Positions 8,952 through 22,900 of a stretch of 64,000 bases of DNA are shown here, piece after piece (position 1 is the stretch's first letter; the number at the start of each line of letters is the position of its first letter). The stretch covers positions 1 through 64,000 of the forward strand of contig WPIO01000120.1 in assembly GCA_009760855.2 (NCBI GenBank), written 5' to 3'. The position numbers and the translations under genes were made by a program. The notes below the pieces were generated by a model that saw only the letters and a list, made by a program, of their open reading frames with translations, searched no databases and was not told the origin of the DNA. This DNA comes from Cristatella mucedo (lineage: Eukaryota > Bryozoa > Phylactolaemata > Cristatellidae).

Positions 8952-11240
8952 CTGAGGTCAAAATAATTGTTGCTCTATGTGTAGAATCGGAATTTAACTG
9001 CAATGTCTACAAGAAGAGTTAATTAAAAGATCATTTAATCATAATCCCAGCCTGTTCATTTGCTTGCCCATCCTCTTGATGGCTATGATCTTACGGTGCA
9101 ATAAATCAATAATGGTTCATAATGAAATGATGAAATGAAATTACTTATGAAATATTCAGATGAAATATTGATCAGGGCTTAATAAAATAATTTTTATCAG
9201 CATGCAGCTGCAGCACAATACAGCCTCATCTTTTGGAGCCGAGATTTGGTCATTTGGCTTTTACAGAATGAAGGAAACTGATGCGTGTTATAGCAGCAGT
9301 TGCTGTAGCAGCTGTAGGCACAAAGGTATGGGCAAAACAGTAACAGCGACAGAAGCTGTGAAGGAACATGACTTTGCAGTCTGTGGAGACCCTATGAGGG
9401 CTTTCAAGCTCACGAACGGTGGAAGGGCAGACGATGACTCGGCAGTCCTACCCAAATCCATGCATTGGCGGCATCTATGGGGACATCCATCTACCACAAA
9501 CTGCAGCCAGCTGTCGGGCAGGTTCGGAATGAACAATGGCCCACAGTGCGAAAAAACAACGCATGCATAGAATATATAAGGGCTGCCGAAGGAGTACAAC
9601 AGGAGGGGAGGGGTGGATCCCTCGAAGCCGGTCGCCGTCTAGTGTGTGTAGACTGTAATTGGCAAGCGCCGTGTTGAAAGACAGGTTTTGGTGTTAGAGC
9701 CAGCAAATTTGTTGCTTGGTCGCGCTACCCAGACCGACGACAGGTCGTTGCAGAGGGCAGTCACAGAAGCACGGGCTAGCCATTGGATGGGCCATTGAAC
9801 CTGCTATACGACGAATACGAACCCGAGGAATGACATCATAACGAACTACACCCAAAGGAGTGCTCAGGAACTAATCTGCATGCCAACGAAAGCCTCTACA
9901 AAGGTGTATTCTAAACGCATCCTCACTCGGGCCTGAGCACTAAAGCCACTGGTTGAGGGCCCTTACACGAGTCGTTACCTACACTATACTTATCAGAGGA
10001 CCAATTTGTCAATACACATCAAAGCTCGAGGTCGTGAACAAATAGCAGAGGGTAACCGCCTAAATCATTAGCCATACCTTAGTGGCTTGCCAACAAGTAG
10101 ATATTAAGAGCCATATCATGGCCAAAGGATGAACACCAACCATACTGCCCTTGGTTTAAAGAACACACATTAGGCCAGGCAACAACAACAACAAAACTAG
10201 AAAAGATAGCACGGTCTCGAAAGGTACAACATGGCATGCCATTCAAACAGCAGCAAAGAATGTCCTCACTGGCATGCAGGCTGCCTGGCAGCTGCTCGGA
10301 GGAGGCACACTAGAGCACGGTCTTTGGCGACCAGCAGGCTACACAGGTCACCAACTTTACGGCATCACCAGGGAATAGCATCTACATTTTTTGCAGACAT
10401 ACAATTTAGTCCATTGCCTCCTCTCTTTACCGTACGGGTCCCTTTTTGTTTTCTGCCTATAGAAAACGAGAGGTGTTCAAAAGTCGGGTGTTCGGTGAGA
10501 AGGTACGAGGCTTGGACGTCCAAGTCGGTTTGAGTTTTCCTGCTCCTAGTTAGGAGGTAAAGGAAGACTATCCCGGGTAGAGAATAGACTCTAGTTAAAG
10601 TGACGTTCGGGGCACCGGGGATTTCTTCGGAGCCCCGAGGAGCCTTAACTGGAACTGCTAGTGCGGCATTCTTTATTGGGTCCTTGTCTGCCCACGTAAA
10701 GCCTAGCATAGATGGAGGTGTCGTAAGTACAAGGGCAGTATTTTTGCCTGTAATAGCGGTTTTGTATCCGGCTAGTTCGGTGCATTTAAATAAGACGAAT
10801 GCTTGCAGGGAGTGTGGTGATAGGAACTAGAAGTGCAGCAACCTTATTGTGCTCGCAATTTAAGTTCACAAAATCTCCTATTTGGGCTTGGCACCTCGGT
10901 CCAGCAAACACCAGCAGACTCGAAAACGCTGGCAACTGGTAAGTAGGGTGGCTACGGAATCGCTGTCTATAAGGCGACCTGCTGTGTACTTACCTAGCTA
11001 CCGAAGCAGCATTTAGGATTCGGCTATCGGCTTAGCAAGCGCCTGAGTACGCTTCCTCCCCGAGCCTTCGGCGTGACACTGCTGTATATACCCATTAACC
11101 TAAACATTAATCTCTAGCTTTCTAAATAGCCTCGACCAGCTTATCTCCAGAAGCATATGAGTGGAATAAGGATTTACTCGTCTACAATAACTTATCAATA
11201 CACAAGCACAAAAGCTCGACAGACATGTCCGCCCACTTTC
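8952..11240. other. No gene recognised
   Basis: GC-richer patches at 8.7-9.7 and 10.2-10.8 kb give overlapping ORFs on both strands with no family motif. A B-type LINE tail remnant (CTCTTGATGG..ATCTTACGGTGCAATAA) lies near 9070-9105. Confidence 0.45.
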
Positions 11241-11269
11241 ATCTGCCCCGTTTACGTTAATTCAGGCTT

Positions 11270-11860
11270 GGTTGAAAAATGAATGTAGCTATGGTGGCTC
11301 ATCCATTTGTGACAGACCGGTTAGGCTTCTGTAGCTCACTAGTTGCAGGGCTTCCTGCCCCTATCCATTTGCAAAACTTGTCGGCTCCGCTTATTCGTTG
11401 GAACCGTCAACACCACCACATGATACCATTTCTTACAAATCTGCACCGGATGCCTCGACTTCAATATTCCGTCAGTTGCCTTTGGTCTCTCCGGTACTCT
11501 CCGACCTTCATGCCTATCTGAATCAGCTTTGAATTAGGGCTCTGCTTGCACCACCCACTCTTCCGACTCAGGTGGATTAGGTGGGCGAGCCCCTACAATC
11601 TCACTACAAATCTTTTGGAGATCGCATCTCCAGTTTATATGTTTCCAAAACGTGGAACTCACAACCGACTGACACATCACATCAACTTCCGATTTGACTT
11701 TCAAAAAAAAGCCAAAAAGCTACCGGTTCCTCACAGCCTTCAAGTTCTGTCTTAATTAATTATTCCGGGTGTGCTTGAGCTTTACAAAGATTTTCACCTT
11801 GTGCAAGAGTTAAGCGCTGCTTTTATATAGTGCTTCAGTGAACTTGCCTTTTTTCACACA
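11270..11860 (+). mobile_element. Family B (L2/CR1-type) non-LTR retrotransposon, C-terminal fragment
   Basis: A frame with IPFLTNLHRMPRLQYSV and, after frame breaks, VYMFPKRGTHNRLTHHINFRF matches the post-RT C-terminal domain also seen at 56.5-56.9 kb ([18 protein letters not shown]). It is 5'-truncated and broken. Confidence 0.6.
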
Positions 11861-13642
11861 CGCTTACCTTAGCGTGATTCGATGCATATTACTAACAACG
11901 GCTCCTACTGACCAGCAGCGCTGAATGCAGTGTGTGCTTTAAAATGCTTGCCGAAGATAGATACCCTGTATATCATTCAAACTTGGCTATCACTTTAATG
12001 AAACCATGCTAGTAAGTGCCTAAAAAAGCGAGTCAGTTCTCTGAGGGCACCAGACAAAAGGCTAACTGCTACTATTATTATTGTTTCTCATTCACTCTCC
12101 CTCTTGGGTATTAGACTAGTGAGGATAGACAAGGTGCAGAGGCAAGTTTCCAGCAGAGCATAGTCACACTGCCTACGTAGCTATTGATCCATACGACCAT
12201 ATGGCCATTCTACCTACATTGTGCAGGTGAGGTCATTAAGCATAGATGGAGCCTACGAACGACAACAAATAAAGATGCTATACAAGCAAATCAGGAGCAG
12301 ACAATATGCCAGCAGCTATGGGCCAAGCAGCATGCATCTGCTGCTAAGCCAAAGCTGCTGCAGGGCAGAGCAGAAACTAATATAAGACCATTTCAGTGGT
12401 AGACATTTAGGTAACGACAGGGAAAGTTCATGCAGACATCATTGATTAAGTGAAGGAAAGTATTGGCAATAAAGCATCTCATGATGACTTACACATTTAG
12501 GGTAAAATACATGTTAACATGTTTTCGAATGAATGGTGGCTAAAGCCGAGTCAAATCTGTTGCTCTAATCTAGTTTGCTAGCCGACAGTCTAAGGTCTGT
12601 TAAACCGATATTTACGGTATAAGGGCATTTACAGTCTCCATTACGACTAACAAAGGTCAAAGGTCGGCTGATGCAGCAGCCTCATTTAAAGCCTCAGTTG
12701 GCAGCAGATGAGCCAAGCTAAAGAGGGCAATAAAGAATAGCACTATTCAAGAGTCAAACCTACGACAGGAGTCGTGAAGACTGGGTACCTGATTCAGGGG
12801 ATAGGGCCCTTTTATTTGTTATCGGTTGTCCAATAAGTCCAACTTACAACAGTCACCGGTCTAGCTGGACCTATCACAAGCATGTTTTGCAGCCTTTTTT
12901 CTGAAGGGACACGTTCCAGCAACCCAGGCTCAACGTGTTCCATAAGCATTAAGTTTCGTGGCATTTCTTAGTCTAGCAGCTGAGGTGATTTTTATCCTTG
13001 ATTTTTCTTGGAGCCCAGAAATTGCAGGCAGTCGAAAGGCACTTGGGATTGGTAAGTAATCTAGTCTTTGAATCTCGTCCAACCTGGCCAAGAAGTTGCA
13101 CCAAGCTGCATCAGTCCAACGTCAAAAACCGGTTGGGTCCACGAGTTGGTGACAAAGGCCAACAGAACAATGAAAGGTCTAGCTTGACGTGGCTTTAACC
13201 GATGGCCCATCCCAGATAGATAGGTACACCAGGGTGGCTATCAACTGCATACTGTCACCAATGCAATGCGGTCTCCGGAAATAGTGTCATTAGGTTTGAA
13301 ACACGGTGCTACTAATGCTGCAAGCCCTGTTAGACGTAACCGAGATACATGTGAAGCTTATGCCTCATAGCTCGATTAGCAAGTTACAGATTCTGTCACG
13401 ATACACTCAGGCTTGCCAACGGTTTTATTCAAGGCTAACAATGACAATTAGATGCTTGCCGTGAAGGTCCCAGACGATAAACCTAACCTTTATAGTTTGT
13501 GCCTGCCAATCTGGTCTACTCATCTGACACCGACTTTTGTCTCCCTGCCTTCTCCGACGTTCTCTCATTGACACTGTCATTTGTGTGCCACCTTTTCATT
13601 GGCTTTTTCATAAGCATGCTTTGCTTCTTACTTTACATTTCT
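11861..13642. other. No gene recognised
   Basis: Low-information sequence on the 3' side of the FBXO16-like gene. The real 3' UTR of that gene may lie here, but no clear end can be placed. Confidence 0.4.
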
Positions 13643-13925
13643 CTAGCGCTCTGCCGTGCATACTTTGATGTATGAGCCAACAAGTGCAAACAGAAAAGCT
13701 CTAGCATCACAATCTAATTTGGTAGAGCTATAATGGCACGTACATACACTATGCCAAACAGCCACCAGCAAAGCCCTCATTAGATGCCTACATACAAACC
13801 ATACCACTAGTGACTTTGGTCGTTTGATAAGTTTAGTGTTAAGAATGTTCTTCCCTGACTTGACTTTGCTCTTGGCTGCTTGGGCAATGTCGTCCGAGGT
13901 CAGCCCACTAAGGCCCTTCTGACGC
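13643..13925 (-). CDS. FBXO16: FBXO16-like 3' exon
   Basis: A strong acceptor (CTCCATCTTTGACAG) opens with one base completing the previous codon, then RQKGLSGLTSDDIAQAAKSK and KLIKRPKSL. The basic end resembles the family's C-terminal LRKA-S motif. The frame stays open to a stop at 13643. A GTATGG donor after 13805 would instead end the exon just after KSLV, so the true end is uncertain. Confidence 0.6.
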
Positions 13926-16900
13926 CTGTCAAAGATGGAGAAGTTAGACATGTGGCAATACAAGGGGTGAGGAAAGCCTCAGCAGCTCTAACATGACCAT
14001 CACATGATATGCTGCACAGGTCTGCATATCCTACTCTTGATCGTCGATTAGCGACTAAGCAAAGCTATGAATGCGTACACATATAATGCTGTGCAGGACT
14101 AAATACACATAACTACAGTCAGTAGCATCAAAACTCGACTTAAAAACCATATAAATTAAGTATCCTAGCTCATTCGGCCACTTGTCTGTTCACAGAATCC
14201 GTCCAGATGGACTGCTGTAAACCCACCTCTTAGGTGATGCTTATAAAAATGTCAGTCTACGTGTTAAGAGAAATGATGGCATCTTCAACAAGTGGCAACA
14301 AGTGCTGTTCCAAAAGCATTTGTCTCAAGTCAAGGTTGCCACGGCACAGGCATGGGGCAGGCTAAATAGGACTCGTTAGTGTAGTAGATCACAACCCGTG
14401 TCTATAGGAAACGACTCTTTTAATTTGACTTGGCCGAAGCAATGGCCTTCAAGGGAGACCAAAGCACCAGCAGAGATGCCGACAGACAAGAGAGTGGCAA
14501 CTCAAACAGCTAGGCACAGATGCACACAGACATGTGCATGCAGACAAACAGACGCACACAGATGCCTCCACAAGCACACACCCACACATACACACTTGCT
14601 GACCCCTGTCAACATGCAGTGGATATTGTGCCTACGTTGAACAATCAATGAGAATTAGATTTGGATAAGGCAGAAGCGGTGCAGCTCACGGTCGACTTGG
14701 GGCTTTTCCTCAGCAATAGCATGCTCATTCTAGCATGCAGCCTCCAGGTTGCATTTATTATACCTCCAAACCTAATCGCCCTCAGCAGATCTGAGGTAAT
14801 TCAAGCGATTTAAAGAATGGGGAGGCTGAAAGCCTTCGGCAAAACGCGCCCTTCTTCAGGAGCATCACGGCCAAGTGGCTCATCGGCAAGCATTCCCTTA
14901 GATCCACACCTGCCGAACCTCATTTCCTTCCATCGAAGTGCGATAGGTCCCCCCCCAGGCATTATTTGGTGCTCAGCCAGCTGCTGACTGCAACACCATT
15001 TTTTGGAACAGATATGGAGAGGTGCCATGTTTGTGCCGTAAATGAAAAAATATTTATTTGCATAGCCCACTAAGAGAATTTAATCTCTACTTAGGTGCTT
15101 CACATGTGTCACGGTGCTCGAGCCCACGACATCGGTCAAATCTTTGTCAGCACCAGAACCACTGAGCGAACACGGTGTTGGCTTACATACTAAAGGAAGG
15201 GCTACTCAGTTGTATTGGTCATTCAAACCGTCGGAACCTGGTGCATTAACTGAGAATCCGAATGCTTGCCTTGCCGATATTCGATCCTGGATATCAGAAA
15301 ACTTCCTGAAATTAAATGATGATAAAAACCCAACTGCTGCTCATAGGACACCCTAAGTGTCTGGCTGGATTAAAAAGCTTTGCTCTTCTAATAGGTGATG
15401 CTATTGTAGGACCATCACAACATGCTCAAATTTTAGGTGTCGTTTTCGACAGCTGCCTCAATTTTAAAAGTTTCCTTCAGAAGACTACTTCTACTGCAAG
15501 CCATCACATCCGATCCTTATCTAAGATTAAGAGCTGTCTCCCACAGTTGCTTGTAAAAATTCAACTAGCTCCTTGGTTCTGTCTCGGCTTGATTATTGTA
15601 ATTACCTTTTGGCTGGGCTACCAAATAAAGCAACTAGACCAATGCAGCTGACTATGAATATGGCTGCAAGGCTAGTCTTCAAGTCCCAGAGGTTTGAGCA
15701 CGTTTTGCTTTTGCTAAAAGAGCTAGGGTGGATGCCGGTTAAGCAACGGATACAGAGCAAAATTCTTATGCTGACCCGCAAGGCCCGCCTCGGCTTGGCT
15801 CCTTCGTACCTAGCTGAACTGCTGCATCAATTTCAGCCTGTTCGCGCCCTTGGGTTGCTTAAAGACCATTGGCGACAGAAGCTTTAGCTCTGCAGGTCCT
15901 AGGCTGTGGAACTCGCTTCCACAATTCTTATGCAACGGCAACTACTCTCCAACTGCCGACTACGGCTCACCCTTTTCAGCAGCCCTGAGCTGCTACTTCC
16001 ATGCTACTATCTCAGCTGCTCTCCTGACTCTGCCATCGTTCCCACTTTCTCTTTGTTGCGTGAGACTAAGTCTGTTGGCTACCGAATGTGTACCGAAAAC
16101 TGCTTAGGCTATGAGTGCCCTAAACAAAACTGTCCGGCGTAACACCCATATAGTCTTTATGACTTTGTAGAGTTACAGACGGAGATACATTACATTACAT
16201 ATGCAAAATTCTAAATAAAAGGCAACTGAACAAGCCCATTAGTTGCCTTCGTTTCTTGGTCGTGTGTTTGGCACAATACTACAGGAAATCGTGCTGAGTT
16301 CAATATCCACAGGTTCCTTCAGACCAGGACACGGAAGTGACCATGCCATTACTTTGACAGTGTCAGTGCCAGGCCTCATCGTTGAGCTATGCTAGCATAT
16401 ATCTATGCATGTGGCACTCAGCACTACTTATGCTTTTATCACTCGAATCCCTAACAGGAATTCGAGTGAAGTTAAACTCTCTCAAATCCCTCGCTTCATG
16501 AATCGCTGACGTACGTACATGGATGGCAGCAAACTTTATAAAATCTAATGATAAATTCAACCTACTAGCTATGGGCACACCAAGTGTGACTCGAAAACTG
16601 GAAAGTTTAACACTCAAAACCAGCTCTGCCAGCTTTCCTCAAGTTACATCTGCACATAATCTAGATGCCCTGTTCTAAAGTTACCTTTCGTCAGATGACC
16701 TAATCAGCTCCACACTTAGGTCTCCCTAGATGCTGCTACATAAAATTGCTATAATTCGAGCTTTTTTAAACAGGGATACCACATCTAAGTTGGTCTATAC
16801 ATTCGTGACATCCTGCCGCGACTTTTGTAACTCAATTGATCATGCTTCCTTTAAAGCATAACTAAAGTGCCTAGAAAGTGATTAGGTTCTCTGAAGGTGC

Positions 16901-19900
16901 TTTGCATGAATGTAATCTCTTTCTAGGCACTTTACTTATGCTGTAAACGAAGCATGGTATAATGCTAAGTGGTAGCATGTTCAATGACAACAAGCATAGC
17001 ATGGTTAGGGGTGAAATGCAGTGTCAGCACGCACAGGAACACAAAGGACGAATCACCGGGACTCACTAAATGCCTTGAGAAATCGGTGTACTTTTAGCTT
17101 CTTTTTAACTGTCGTCAAGTCAGATGTCATGATGCCAGTCAGAAGTGAGTTAAAGGTTTAGGGGCATACGAAGTAAAGGCATGGTCTCCAAAGGATTAGA
17201 GGTTCACATAAAGTGTAGCTAAACGATTCTGAAAAGCAGGTGCTACAACGCTTAGCCTAGTGGGGGTCTGGTAGATCTTATAGGTAGGCTAGAGCCAAAG
17301 GACGAAGGGACCTAAAGTGAGTGACAAAAACCTTGAAGTCAATGCCTTGCTTGACTGGAAGCAAGTGCAGAAACTACGACTCTCCTGACAGACAAGCCTA
17401 GCTACAGAGCTTTGAAATAACTGTAAGCAACTGATTGCACATGCCAGGGGACCAGCAAGCAGTGAGTTTCCAGAGTCGAGATGGGATGGCACAAATGCAT
17501 GGACCAATAGGGATACAGCATGCTTGTCTAAGCAAGCTAAAATTTTAGCGATATTATGCAGCTGAAAGAAGGCAGACTTGACTGTGGAGTTGATGTGGTT
17601 GAACGATCACTTAGGCACGAAAAACCTGGATTGAGTGCAGATTTAACAGAAGATATGCTAGCAGAGCTTATTCTGAGAAACGTGTTTTCCAATTTATGTA
17701 TTACAATTGGTTTGCTCATAACTTGTAGGTTGGTTTTATCACCATTCAATTTAAGAAAGTTTACTGCCATCAGTGTCCTGATGTCATCAATACATGCAGC
17801 AAGTGAGTGGAGAGATTTGGAAATACTGTCTGCTGGGATAGTTCAAACAGAAGGCATAGCTGGATGTCTTCTGCATAGAAGTGAAAGCCTCGGTTGTGCC
17901 TGGCAATCACATCGGCAAGAGAGAGAACATAAACAATTAAAAGAAACGAACCAAGCAAGGAGCCCTGAGGTACCTCATACTTCAGTTCCTCGGGTGTATG
18001 ACGGCAGTGAGTTGCATGAGAATGCATGAGAACATTTGCACAGTATACGATACGACACACAGCCGTGCTACTCACAAGGTTTTGATTAGCTCTACTTGGT
18101 CATCATTGTCCAAGTAGTTAAATCGCCACGTGTCCTTTGGAGTGGGATCAGAGCCACGCCACGGTGGCGGCTGCCAGCGCTTGCCTGGAGAAGCTAGCTG
18201 CTGCTGCTGCTGCCAGGGCAGCTTCTTGGTCGCTGAGTTGCCAGCACCGGATGTCGATGGCAGGACACTTGAGACCTCGGACAGAGGTAAGTCAATGCTA
18301 TCCGACCGGGCACTGCTGAGGTTCGTGTGATGGGATCTTGCAGTTGCCAGTGGTGACGACTCAATGGCCAGACTTTCCACTTCCTTGCATAGCACCGGTT
18401 GTGCCTTAACGTTAAAGCAGGCAGCCGGATTTGCATCGCACAAGCGCCGGGATCGAGCCAAGCAAAGCGCACCCTAGGAATTATGCATTATTTTCTGCCC
18501 AAGCACGATACAATAGTATGCCGAGCTGGTTTGGTCCAGTGGTTAAAGTGCTTGCCCCGACCAAGGTCTGGCTGAGGTCGTGGGCTCGAGCCCTGAGGCA
18601 TATGTGAAGTGCCTGAATAGAGATTAAGTTCTCTTGGGGTGCTATACAAATGAATTATATATATATATATATATATGTATATATGTTTCATATAATATGA
18701 TATCCACTTAAATTAGGCTTAGTAATCGCTATCTTTGTGGTATATGTTTCACTTAATATGGCCACTTAAGTTATTCTTGATGGCCGTGAAGCACTGCAAA
18801 ACAGTTACGTGGTGACAGCTACTACAAGCACTAGTGCTGGAGCATTGGCACCGTACAAAGCAAGAACGCCCACCAACTCTAGCATTTGCCCTTACCTAAG
18901 ACAGGCATGTAGAAAATGCTTGCATGCCTCAAGCGTTTAGCAAATACTTTCGCAGAGTATTTTTCGCCTTAGCCCTGATAAATTGTCTTCCCGTGCTCCA
19001 AAATGCATTTGCCGGAAGTTTGCAGTCTCTTCATGACAATTATAGGGAACGGCTTCATTAAGTGACAATAAAAGTAGATTCGTCAAATAATAAAGTTTTA
19101 CGTTTGCATAACAAGTTGATGGAGTCGATTGCAGCAAGATAATAGTGCGAATATTTTCTACAGATAAATTATATGTAAAAATCAACTGGTCCATTTAAAT
19201 GTAGCCTTAGGGCCATTACTGCATTTGAAATGTCTAAAAAAAGAAATAACTTTTATTTATCTTTGCCTAAGTCACCAAGGCAAAGTTTGCTGGAACAATT
19301 ATCATTGCCAATACTTTAATGCATAAGCAATTAGGAAATAAGAATGAAAAACAACAAACAAAAACAATAAAATGTATTTTGCACCATAATTTATTCTTTT
19401 TTTAAATCTGCACTCAGATTGGCTAGAAGGACCAAGTCTTTCAATTTGCTGCATATTTTTAAAGTTTTACATCCAGCCCTAATGTGGAAGTAAGAAATAG
19501 TTCCGCAATGAATGCATTTTTTATCTGAGTGAAGGAATGTGTTTTCCATAAGATTATCCCTATTCGACGAGTGCTTCATTTTTCTTTAATGAAGGAGCTC
19601 TGGCATGCATATGCTAGTGTTACTTTCACTTTGCGTAGTTATAGTCAATCTCTTGGATAGCAAAAAGTCAAATCAAATGTTTGAGCTGTCTGACACTAGC
19701 TCGATTAGTTCTGAATCGACCAGCTTGTAGATTGGGGTTCGTGAGAAATTGAAACGTGTCCGAAGTACTCGGTGCTCCAGCCAAGGCACCCATGGCGTTA
19801 GCAACATATCTGGCTTATCGGTCAGATCCTCTAATCAGTCAGATCAAACTAAAAATCACTTGAATTTCAATGACCACCAATAAACAAGCCGTCAACCATA

Positions 19901-22900
19901 CATACAATTACATTTTGAGGCAACTGCCCGTGTTTAACCCAAGTTTTCCAACTGAGTTCATATAGGCAATGGTTCGAAAACCTTAGATCTGATCCCTAGG
20001 TCTTACCAATTTGTCTCACCCCACCTCACTTATTTCCTTGCGTCCAGGATCCTTGAGCAGAAATTTTCCTTTAACCCTGTGATACCCTGTGATCGCTACA
20101 TCATTACTTGCAGTAGTGCTACCTCTATGGGTTAAATAGCTCGAAATCATGTACTGATTTTAAGAGCTAGAGTTAATGTTTTAACACGCAAGTTTAGCTT
20201 GAGTGCGACTAGTGTTCAAGAGAACTGGATATGAATTCCATAGAGGAGAAACAGAATTAGTTTCTCTTATGATAGTTAAATGACCAGAATTATAAAATGA
20301 TAAGGTTGAAAGACCTCGACCTTGAGGGCCATGGCCCAGGGCTTTTTCTTAAAACCCACCAGGTAAAAATGTTGAGCCATCTAAAAATTATTTCCAATCA
20401 ATAGCCAAAAGTTTCGTGCCAAAGGCATTCAGCCCAGAGCCTGATTAGACAGCATAAAAAGGAATCGCTACTCCTCCCAGAGAGGAGAGCTGCTTGGCAC
20501 TTCCCTCTAACAGGAATTACTTATTTAGCAACCTGAGAAATACGATCGCATCCAAACAAAATTTTTAGCCCGGTCTGGATACCAACCCTAAACAAGCCTG
20601 CCAAAGGAAGGCCGCACTGAAAAACCTGTTTAGCCCTGTCCTAAATCAGATTGTACCCCTCCTTTGGAGAATCACGTTGAAGGTATGCATGAAATGTGTA
20701 CCCAACCTCACACCCCGACTAGCCTTGAGAGTCACTCTCTGAGCCTGGAAGTCTGACAGCCACCCAAGGGTGTGACCAACGAGGTTGGCTAATTGTCTGG
20801 ACATACACTGCACGGTTCAACGCCAAGCAGGGGCACTTATTAAGAGAATTACGGTACGCCAACATCCTTAGGTGACTCGTTCTTGTCGGCACGCAAAGGC
20901 CGCAACTGTTTAGCAGAATCAGAACTGATTTTTAGGAGCATGTTTCTAATTCACCTAGCAAATTCTTAGATTGAGTGTTTTAAAGCATTTGGTTACCACC
21001 CCAAGCTAGAGATCGACTTGGCAGTAGAGTACTGAAGGGTCTCTGCACGGAATGGCATTCTAGCCTGCCTTTAGGTTTGGCTGACCCACTGCAGATAGAA
21101 CATGAAGCAACATGATACATACAGGATTATTAAAGGTGCATGACTCTTGAATCATCCCCCGTAAAATACAGGGGAGTAGTTTGACCTATAAACTGACTAC
21201 CACTACGATCCTAAGAAGTGAGGCCAAGTAGGCCTCTAAGCTACTCCATTAACATGGTCATACCCAATCTCCGAAAGTCAAAATCTCTAAACCAAGGAAG
21301 ACACAATTGGTCGAGATGTCCTACTTGAATGATCGAGAACAACAATCGGTCTGGCAGACGAGGTACTAGCATGGTTTAAATCGTACTTGTCTGATCATGT
21401 TCAATCCTTGTCATTTGAGGGTCAGGTCTCACCCACGAGACCAGTCATTCAAGAGTCTGTCCTCGATCCCTTGCTGCTCTCTATTTATTCTCGATTTCTA
21501 GGAAAAGTGATTAAGGCCCACGGAATAGGATATCACTTTAATGCAAACGATACTCAGTAGTATTTGTCATTCAAACTGTCGGAATCTTCTGCAGAAACTG
21601 ATAAACTTAATGCTTGCCTTGCTGATTTTCGATCCTGGATATCAGAAAATTCTTTGAAACCAAACAGCAAAAATTGAACTGCTGCTCATAGGACACGCTA
21701 AGTTTGTGGCTGGATTAGAAGGCCTTGCTCTTCTAATAGGTGACGCTGTTGTGCGACCATCACATACAATTTAGGCATCATTTTCGAGAACTGCCTAAAT
21801 TTTAAAAGCTTCATTTTCAGAAGACTGCTTTTATAGCTAGCCACCACATCTGATCCCTATTCAAGATTAGGAGCTGTCTGCCACAGTGGCTTGCAAAAAA
21901 TTTAACTAGCTCATTAGTTCTGTCTCGGCTTGATTATTGTAATTCCATTTTGGCTGGGCTACCAAAGAAAGCAACTACGCCACTGCAGCTGACTATGAAT
22001 ATGGCTGCAAGGCTGGTTTACAAGTCCCAGAGGTTTGACCACTTGTCTCCTTCGCTAGAAAACTTAGGGTGGCTGCCGGTTGATCAACGGATACAGGCCA
22101 AAGTTCTTACGCTGACCCACAAGGCCCAACTCGGCTTGGCTCCTTCGTACCTAGCTGAACTGCTGCACCAGTTTCAGCCTCGTTGCGTCCTCAGGTCCTG
22201 TGCGGACAATAAGCTAGCTGCTCCATTCCGCCGCTTAAAGACGGTTGGCGACCGAAGCTTTAGCTCTGCAGGTCCTCGACTGTGGAACTTGCTTCCACAA
22301 TTCTTACGTAACTACAACTACTCTCCTGCTGCCGACTATGGCTCATCCTTTTCAGCAGTCCTGAGCAGCTACTTCCATGCTACTCACTACCTCAACTGCT
22401 CTCCTGACTCTGCTATGCTTCCCATTTTCTCTTTGTTGCGTGAGAAGAAGTCTGTTGGCTACCGACGCGTACCGAAAGCAGCTTAGGCTGTGACTGCGCT
22501 ATACAAAACTCTCACGTGGTCTTTGTGACTTTGTGGAGTAGCAGGCAGAGATACAAGTATATGCTATTTCAGGAACATGTGCAGATGCCTCCACGAAGAA
22601 GGCCGGTACCTAAGGAGCAAGCTTGATATCGCAGGAAACTTTGCACTGCCACGCAGGCTGATGTAAGCCAATCTGAAAATCATCGGTGGACTTTGACAGT
22701 CATTCATGGCTACCAAGCTCTATTTTCCAGGCAGCAGTCCTTATGGGGCAGTATTATTCATGTCCATATACGGATTACTTTGAAAAACAGCCGAAAGAAA
22801 GAGACATGTGCCTCTGAAGCCAAAGCACCCACACGGTCATGCAGCCAGCGCAGCAAACAGAACATACTGCTGGACGGAGGCAGCGAAGGCTGTCGATGTT

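Noticed and set aside
14510-14600. A direct-repeat array resembling CRISPR
   Set aside because: It is a degenerate CACA-rich low-complexity run with no repeat-spacer order; the DNA is clearly eukaryotic.
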